From Rhodopirellula sp. (GTDB taxonomy: Bacteria; Planctomycetota; Planctomycetia; Pirellulales; Pirellulaceae), in assembly GCA_002714565.1 (NCBI GenBank), contig PAXU01000005.1, positions 19,115 to 26,818 on the forward strand: a stretch of 7,704 bases of DNA. Reading direction: 5' to 3'. The translations under genes were made by a program, and so were the position numbers. The notes under the pieces were generated by a model that saw only the letters and a list, made by a program, of their open reading frames with translations, was not told the origin of the DNA and made no database searches. This document shows, one piece after another, positions 4,151-7,704 of this stretch (its first letter is position 1; each line of letters begins with the position of its first letter).

Positions 4151-6877
4151 TTAGTTCGGAGCGAAGATACTCTGCGTTGGTGAAATCAATGGGTTGTGCT
4201 GAGTTTGAACTGCTGGTCTGGGCTTGGAACGGCGTGGTTGTTCGAGCAACTGAACACTCACATTATCGATCTTTGCTTCGCCGATTCCCATCATGACGAA
4301 TGTCACAGTGACGTTACCGTCACTTGGTGCCATTCTCAGAAATGTAAATGGTTGCCAACCAGATGTTTGATGAAACCTTTCTGCCAGGCTCACCCCACCG
4401 ATTGAGTCGAATACCAATAGCCCATCCCCGTTTGAAATAAGCTTCTCGGGAATATTTACCCAACCATTTATCTTGACCATTTGTCCGGCGTGTACAGCAA
4501 CGGGTGGGCTGGCAAGCCACATGGGAGATTCAGTAAATGAACTATCGATTAGACGATCATCTGAAATAGACGTGTTTATTTTTAAACAGTGACGCCCTTG
4601 TCGAACGAATTCGGATGACATTGATACAACGGATTCGATTGAATGACTGGGATGCCTGTAGTACTGCCATTTTCGATTTACTAGCGATGTTAGTGACTCG
4701 AAATCCCCACCCTGTAGCCGATTGGTGGACCAGTATCCTGCTGATACTTGCGACATCGAATTAACGTAGGCAGGTAATGTTTCAAACGCGAGCAACAGCG
4801 GATGTGCAACCGGCGACGGCCATTTCTTTAATTGAGCCGACCATATCTTATTTCGTATGTGGTCAATGGAATGGTCAGCACGGGCTATCAGGTTTTCGGC
4901 AAGTTCCCATTCTTGATTAAGTAATCGATGACGCGACTGCTCTACTAATTCAGTTGTCATAACAACATCCGAATTAATTAATTCATCAGGAATCGCAGTG
5001 CGGACTGTGCGTAACACTTTAATGGTGTTTTGCAATTTGAGGTTGAGCAGGTCCTGTTGTGCGGAGAGAATCCGATTTTGATTATGGGATATCGTCCTTT
5101 GCAAATAGTCTCGAACGAGTGGGTCAGCAGTAAGGACGATTAGTTTTACAGGATTATCAAAATCCAGAGTGATACTCGTTGTACCTGCACGTTGGCTTTT
5201 CACACGCTTGATAGAGGCCGGAGATATTTCGTATGACTTATAGGTAATGGGAATGCTTGGAATGGAAAGATTTAGATTTCTCTGATTCACAGTGGGGTAC
5301 ATGGAGGTGTACTTGTGTTTATCAAAGACTAGAACAAGCCGAGCACGTTGCGTTTGAATTAATCTTGCTTCGACTGAATCATCACCGGTCTTAATCTCTC
5401 CGCTCGTCGTCCCTCCGGCGAGCCATGGTTCGAGCAATTGGATCTCCCGATTCACTAAGAACATCGCATGCTGGCGATCTCGTGTATTAAGGTCTACATG
5501 ATCAAGGCGTGTGGAGGACTGGAAATACAGACCGCGTACACCCAATGCAACGCTTCGTAAAACCTGTTCACGAATTACAGAGTAAGGAATCGATACGGTT
5601 GGCTCCGTCTCAATAGCCATCATTTGCCACTGCGAGAGAATATCGTCGGAAGGTTGAGTTTGGATGTTCATCCAAAATGGCGACCCTCTTTTCAATCGAC
5701 TAAAGAGATGAGTCAATTGTTCTGTTGCATGTGATCGTGACATCGTCGAAGAGTAATGATTCCAATCGATTCGGCATATGTCGGAATGCCTGCTAAAAAT
5801 GTGATGTTGCTCAATTGCGTTTACAACTATTGGTCGTTGTAAATGTTCTCCCGAGCGCCGAATTTCATGTGAATGTGCCATGATATCATCGAGTTCATCG
5901 CGTCTTATATCATCACCGTAATCCCAACAGATTACGCTCCGGAGGATGTGCGCAGGGATTGTGTTTGGTGATTGGTTGTACGGAGCGGTGAACCAGATAC
6001 CTAACTGTGATGCTAATGCTGCTTCATCAGTCAGCGGGAGGCGATTTAATGCAATGACGTTGAACCCTAATTCAGCAAGAAACTGAATGGGTTCACCGTT
6101 ATGCTTGACTACGCGTGGAAAAAACGGTTGATCGTTAACATAAATCATTGAACCACGAATGGCGATTGGGCTGGGGGTTACCTGTCTTGTGACATGCGGA
6201 CTTCCGGAAAATGAAGCTTGCTGATTGCCTTCAGAACCGACAGCAACGGTTGTTCTTGACATTGAGAAATCGTCAAGCCAGAGACTGGTGGTTCCAGGAG
6301 CGCTATAGGAATTAAGGACAACCAAATCGATGTATGCCTGTCTTGCATCAAGGTGCGAACCGAATTGGGAGCGTAACGCAGGAACGCGTTTAAAGAGCTG
6401 TGAGCGTATTAATGGGACGGATAATTGTTGCCAGTTATTCACATCGTCGTATGTCGTTCCAGGTAGCAGCGTCGTCACCGGTTTCTGCGTATGTGGGTCA
6501 ATCGTGCGCGGCAGTACAACTCTAGCGAGAAGTTGCAGGTGAGGATGGTTTGATTTGATCCAGAGGCTGGGGTTGAGTTCGTCTACGAGTCGAGCAGGAC
6601 TTACTGAATACTGCAAATAGGCGTAGGTTCCCTGACCGTGAGCGACTTTTAGGTATTCAGAACCATTACCGCTATGAGATTCATCAAAGACTCGTTGATG
6701 CTGAATCTTGATTAGACGAGTGTCTGTATCACCTAGCTTCCAGGATGGCTCAGGTGTCTCGAATGAGTCATGATCAGCCTGTACATGAGCGGAGGCGAGC
6801 AGTAAGAGCGCAATGACAGATCCAACGTGCCTGACGTATTCAAGAAAGCAAAGCTCCGTCCATGGTTTGCAACGCAT
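4151..6877 (-). CDS. Large secreted protein with glycosidase-like TIM-barrel core and carbohydrate-binding-like domains
   Basis: This 908-aa exported protein has a signal peptide with hydrophobic core at about 18-30 and probable cleavage after HVQA (residue 34). Residues 36-208 look like a jelly-roll domain closing with the typical SLWLDDFSM. Residues 237-490 resemble a clan-A glycosidase barrel: it opens with the MIYVNDQPFFPRVVKHN type of strand (244-260) and FNVIALNRL (272-280), with further strands at SVICWDYGDD (314-323), RPIVVNAI (348-355), PFWMNIQTQP (400-409) and GVRGLYFQSS (446-455). Residues about 586-685 are helical. Residues 722-878 form a second carbohydrate-binding-like domain (from QGGDFESL to AKIDNVSVQLLE), followed by a Pro/Gln-rich tail. 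The acid/base NE after strand 4 and a nucleophile Glu after strand 7 are not seen, so it may bind rather than cleave glycans. GAGGT 9 nt before the ATG supports the start. Domain limits are estimates by eye. Confidence 0.7.
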   Translation of the reverse strand: MRCKPWTELCFLEYVRHVGSVIALLLLASAHVQADHDSFETPEPSWKLGDTDTRLIKIQHQRVFDESHSGNGSEYLKVAHGQGTYAYLQYSVSPARLVDELNPSLWIKSNHPHLQLLARVVLPRTIDPHTQKPVTTLLPGTTYDDVNNWQQLSVPLIRSQLFKRVPALRSQFGSHLDARQAYIDLVVLNSYSAPGTTSLWLDDFSMSRTTVAVGSEGNQQASFSGSPHVTRQVTPSPIAIRGSMIYVNDQPFFPRVVKHNGEPIQFLAELGFNVIALNRLPLTDEAALASQLGIWFTAPYNQSPNTIPAHILRSVICWDYGDDIRRDELDDIMAHSHEIRRSGEHLQRPIVVNAIEQHHIFSRHSDICRIDWNHYSSTMSRSHATEQLTHLFSRLKRGSPFWMNIQTQPSDDILSQWQMMAIETEPTVSIPYSVIREQVLRSVALGVRGLYFQSSTRLDHVDLNTRDRQHAMFLVNREIQLLEPWLAGGTTSGEIKTGDDSVEARLIQTQRARLVLVFDKHKYTSMYPTVNQRNLNLSIPSIPITYKSYEISPASIKRVKSQRAGTTSITLDFDNPVKLIVLTADPLVRDYLQRTISHNQNRILSAQQDLLNLKLQNTIKVLRTVRTAIPDELINSDVVMTTELVEQSRHRLLNQEWELAENLIARADHSIDHIRNKIWSAQLKKWPSPVAHPLLLAFETLPAYVNSMSQVSAGYWSTNRLQGGDFESLTSLVNRKWQYYRHPSHSIESVVSMSSEFVRQGRHCLKINTSISDDRLIDSSFTESPMWLASPPVAVHAGQMVKINGWVNIPEKLISNGDGLLVFDSIGGVSLAERFHQTSGWQPFTFLRMAPSDGNVTVTFVMMGIGEAKIDNVSVQLLEQPRRSKPRPAVQTQHNPLISPTQSIFAPN

Positions 6878-6886
6878 GTTGCTATG

Positions 6887-6891
6887 ACCTC
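6887..6891 (-). promoter_or_regulatory. Shine-Dalgarno GAGGT for the 908-aa gene
   Basis: On the minus strand GAGGT stands 9 nt before the ATG at 6877, which fixes that start in agreement with the signal peptide. Confidence 0.6.
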
Positions 6892-6907
6892 GAGCAATCC
6901 ATTGCTC
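6892..6907. promoter_or_regulatory. Inverted repeat GAGCAAT-cc-ATTGCTC next to the ribosome site
   Basis: Perfect 7-bp arms (6892-6898 and 6901-6907) with a 2-bp centre directly abut the Shine-Dalgarno of the 908-aa gene. The short centre favours a DNA-binding site over a stable RNA hairpin, although a hairpin opened by one base pair could still crowd the ribosome site. It differs in sequence from the ATAGAC palindromes. Confidence 0.45.
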
Positions 6908-7057
6908 TTAGTAAATCGATTCACACCACGTAATTTGGTACCCCTGTTGTACTGATCAGGGCGATGTGAGATGGTTTTGTAGCAGGGAAACTGGTTTCAT
7001 GTCTAGATCGCTTAAAGGACCCTGCAATTAATTCAATTCGCTTCCACTTGCCATTAA
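6908..7057. other. Divergent promoter region between the 908-aa gene and the MATE gene
   Basis: The two genes point away from each other, so both promoters should lie between 6878 and 7057. I cannot pick a convincing -35/-10 pair for either. AAAGGA near 7015-7020 resembles a Shine-Dalgarno but is about 37 nt from the MATE start and has no suitable start codon for it. No RNA gene is visible. Confidence 0.4.
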
Positions 7058-7704
7058 ATGACAGTTCAGCAAAGATCGCTTGCAAACACGGATAACGTGT
7101 TTAAAACCATGATGTATTTGGCTGCGCCAGTGTTTATTGAGCAGTTATTTGCAATGCTTGTTGGTTGGGTGGATTACTGGCTGGCAGGAAGGTTTCTTGA
7201 GCCATCTCATCTGGCGGCCATGGGACTCATGGCCTACATCATTTGGGTCATTCCATGTGTGTTTAGTGTTGTCGCGATAGGTGCTACGGCACTCGTTTCA
7301 AGATTCTACGGCGCCGAAGATTTTCATATGGCCCGTCGCGCGACTAACCAAGCCGCATTCATGGGAATCATCATGATGACTGTGATCACTCTTTTAGCTG
7401 CCTTGTTTCATCGAGAGTTGATTGAGCTCATGCAGCTAGAACCCGTGCCGACTGAACTAGCAATCGAGTATCTCGATTGGATCATTTGGGTGATCCCTTT
7501 CATGGTGATGTTACAAGTTGGTCGCGCGTGTCTTCAGGGTGCCGGAGACATCATCAGTGGATTCCTGACAATGGTCCTCGTAAATATTCTAAACATGCTC
7601 ATAAGCGCGGCATTGGTAACAGGGTGGGGGCCGTTTCCGCAACTCGGATGGCAAGGGCTTGCTGTAGGTACAGCTGTAGCCTATTTCGTTGGAGGGTTAA
7701 TCAC
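7058..7704 (+). CDS. MATE family efflux transporter, N-terminal part (3' truncated by window)
   Basis: These are the first 215 codons of a multidrug and toxic compound extrusion protein, an inner-membrane antiporter using Na+ or H+ to expel cationic compounds; full members are about 450 aa, so about half is missing. The ATG at 7058 directly follows an in-frame TAA (7055-7057), so no longer start is possible; ATGs at 7109 and 7112 are alternatives, since no Shine-Dalgarno is seen. Hallmarks are LAAPVFIEQLFAMLVGWVDY (21-40) in helix 1, AIGATALVSRFYGAED (73-88) after helix 2, NQAAF (97-101) opening helix 3, and the signature CLQGAGDIISGFLTMVLVN (158-176) between helices 4 and 5, then LGWQGLAVGTAVAY (196-209) into helix 6. 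Six hydrophobic segments are visible. Substrate cannot be inferred. It diverges from the 908-aa gene and has no obvious functional link to it. Confidence 0.9.
   Translation, partial: MTVQQRSLANTDNVFKTMMYLAAPVFIEQLFAMLVGWVDYWLAGRFLEPSHLAAMGLMAYIIWVIPCVFSVVAIGATALVSRFYGAEDFHMARRATNQAAFMGIIMMTVITLLAALFHRELIELMQLEPVPTELAIEYLDWIIWVIPFMVMLQVGRACLQGAGDIISGFLTMVLVNILNMLISAALVTGWGPFPQLGWQGLAVGTAVAYFVGGLI

Noticed and set aside
6714..6725. AGAC-gagt-GTCT as a fourth operator copy
   Set aside because: The spacing differs from the other copies, the outer AT bases do not match, and it lies inside the coding region of the 908-aa gene.
6733..6924. Minus-strand frame of 63 aa overlapping the start of the 908-aa gene
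   Set aside because: It is out of frame with the signal-peptide-bearing gene, which has the better ribosome site and continues for 908 codons.

Overview
The window looks like a chromosomal segment from a planctomycete, probably of the Pirellulaceae type. The main evidence is a secreted DUF1598 protein (a family I know essentially only from planctomycetes). It is supported by a planctomycete-style secreted glycosidase-fold protein, a type-2 glycerate kinase and the moderate GC content (judged by eye, just under 50%). The genus cannot be fixed from the sequence.

Layout, left to right. (1) Positions 1-229 hold the C-terminal end of a HemG/HemY-type protoporphyrinogen (or coproporphyrinogen) oxidase on the + strand. 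(2) Positions 230-611 are a 382-bp gap without a convincing gene. It carries a 12-bp tandem repeat and two inverted repeats upstream of the next gene. (3) Positions 612-2063 (+) encode a DUF1598 protein with a signal peptide and a polyglycine/Gln tract built on a 15-bp DNA repeat. (4) Converging on it with only 11 bp between is a two-gene minus-strand operon: a small single-pass membrane protein of unknown function (4010-3444), then a type-2 glycerate kinase (3439-2075), with a 4-bp gap. (5) The 140-bp region upstream of that operon (4011-4150) holds three copies of a perfect 13-bp palindrome, ATAGACTGTCTAT. A plausible minus-strand promoter has its -35 inside one copy and its expected start point inside another. 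(6) Positions 6877-4151 (-) encode a 908-aa secreted protein: a TIM-barrel-like glycosidase-fold core between two carbohydrate-binding-like beta domains. The usual catalytic glutamates are not where I would expect them. (7) A 180-bp divergent region, with an inverted repeat next to the Shine-Dalgarno of the 908-aa gene, leads to (8) the N-terminal half of a MATE-family efflux transporter (7058 to the window end, +).

The genes do not form one obvious pathway. The tight functional unit is the membrane protein plus glycerate kinase operon, apparently under a palindrome-based switch; no regulator is encoded in the window. The rest is a mixture of housekeeping (haem synthesis), cell-envelope or secreted proteins, and transport. 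I found no RNA genes, insertion sequences, CRISPR array or phage genes. The best lead for something undescribed is the triple palindrome upstream of the membrane protein/glycerate kinase operon.
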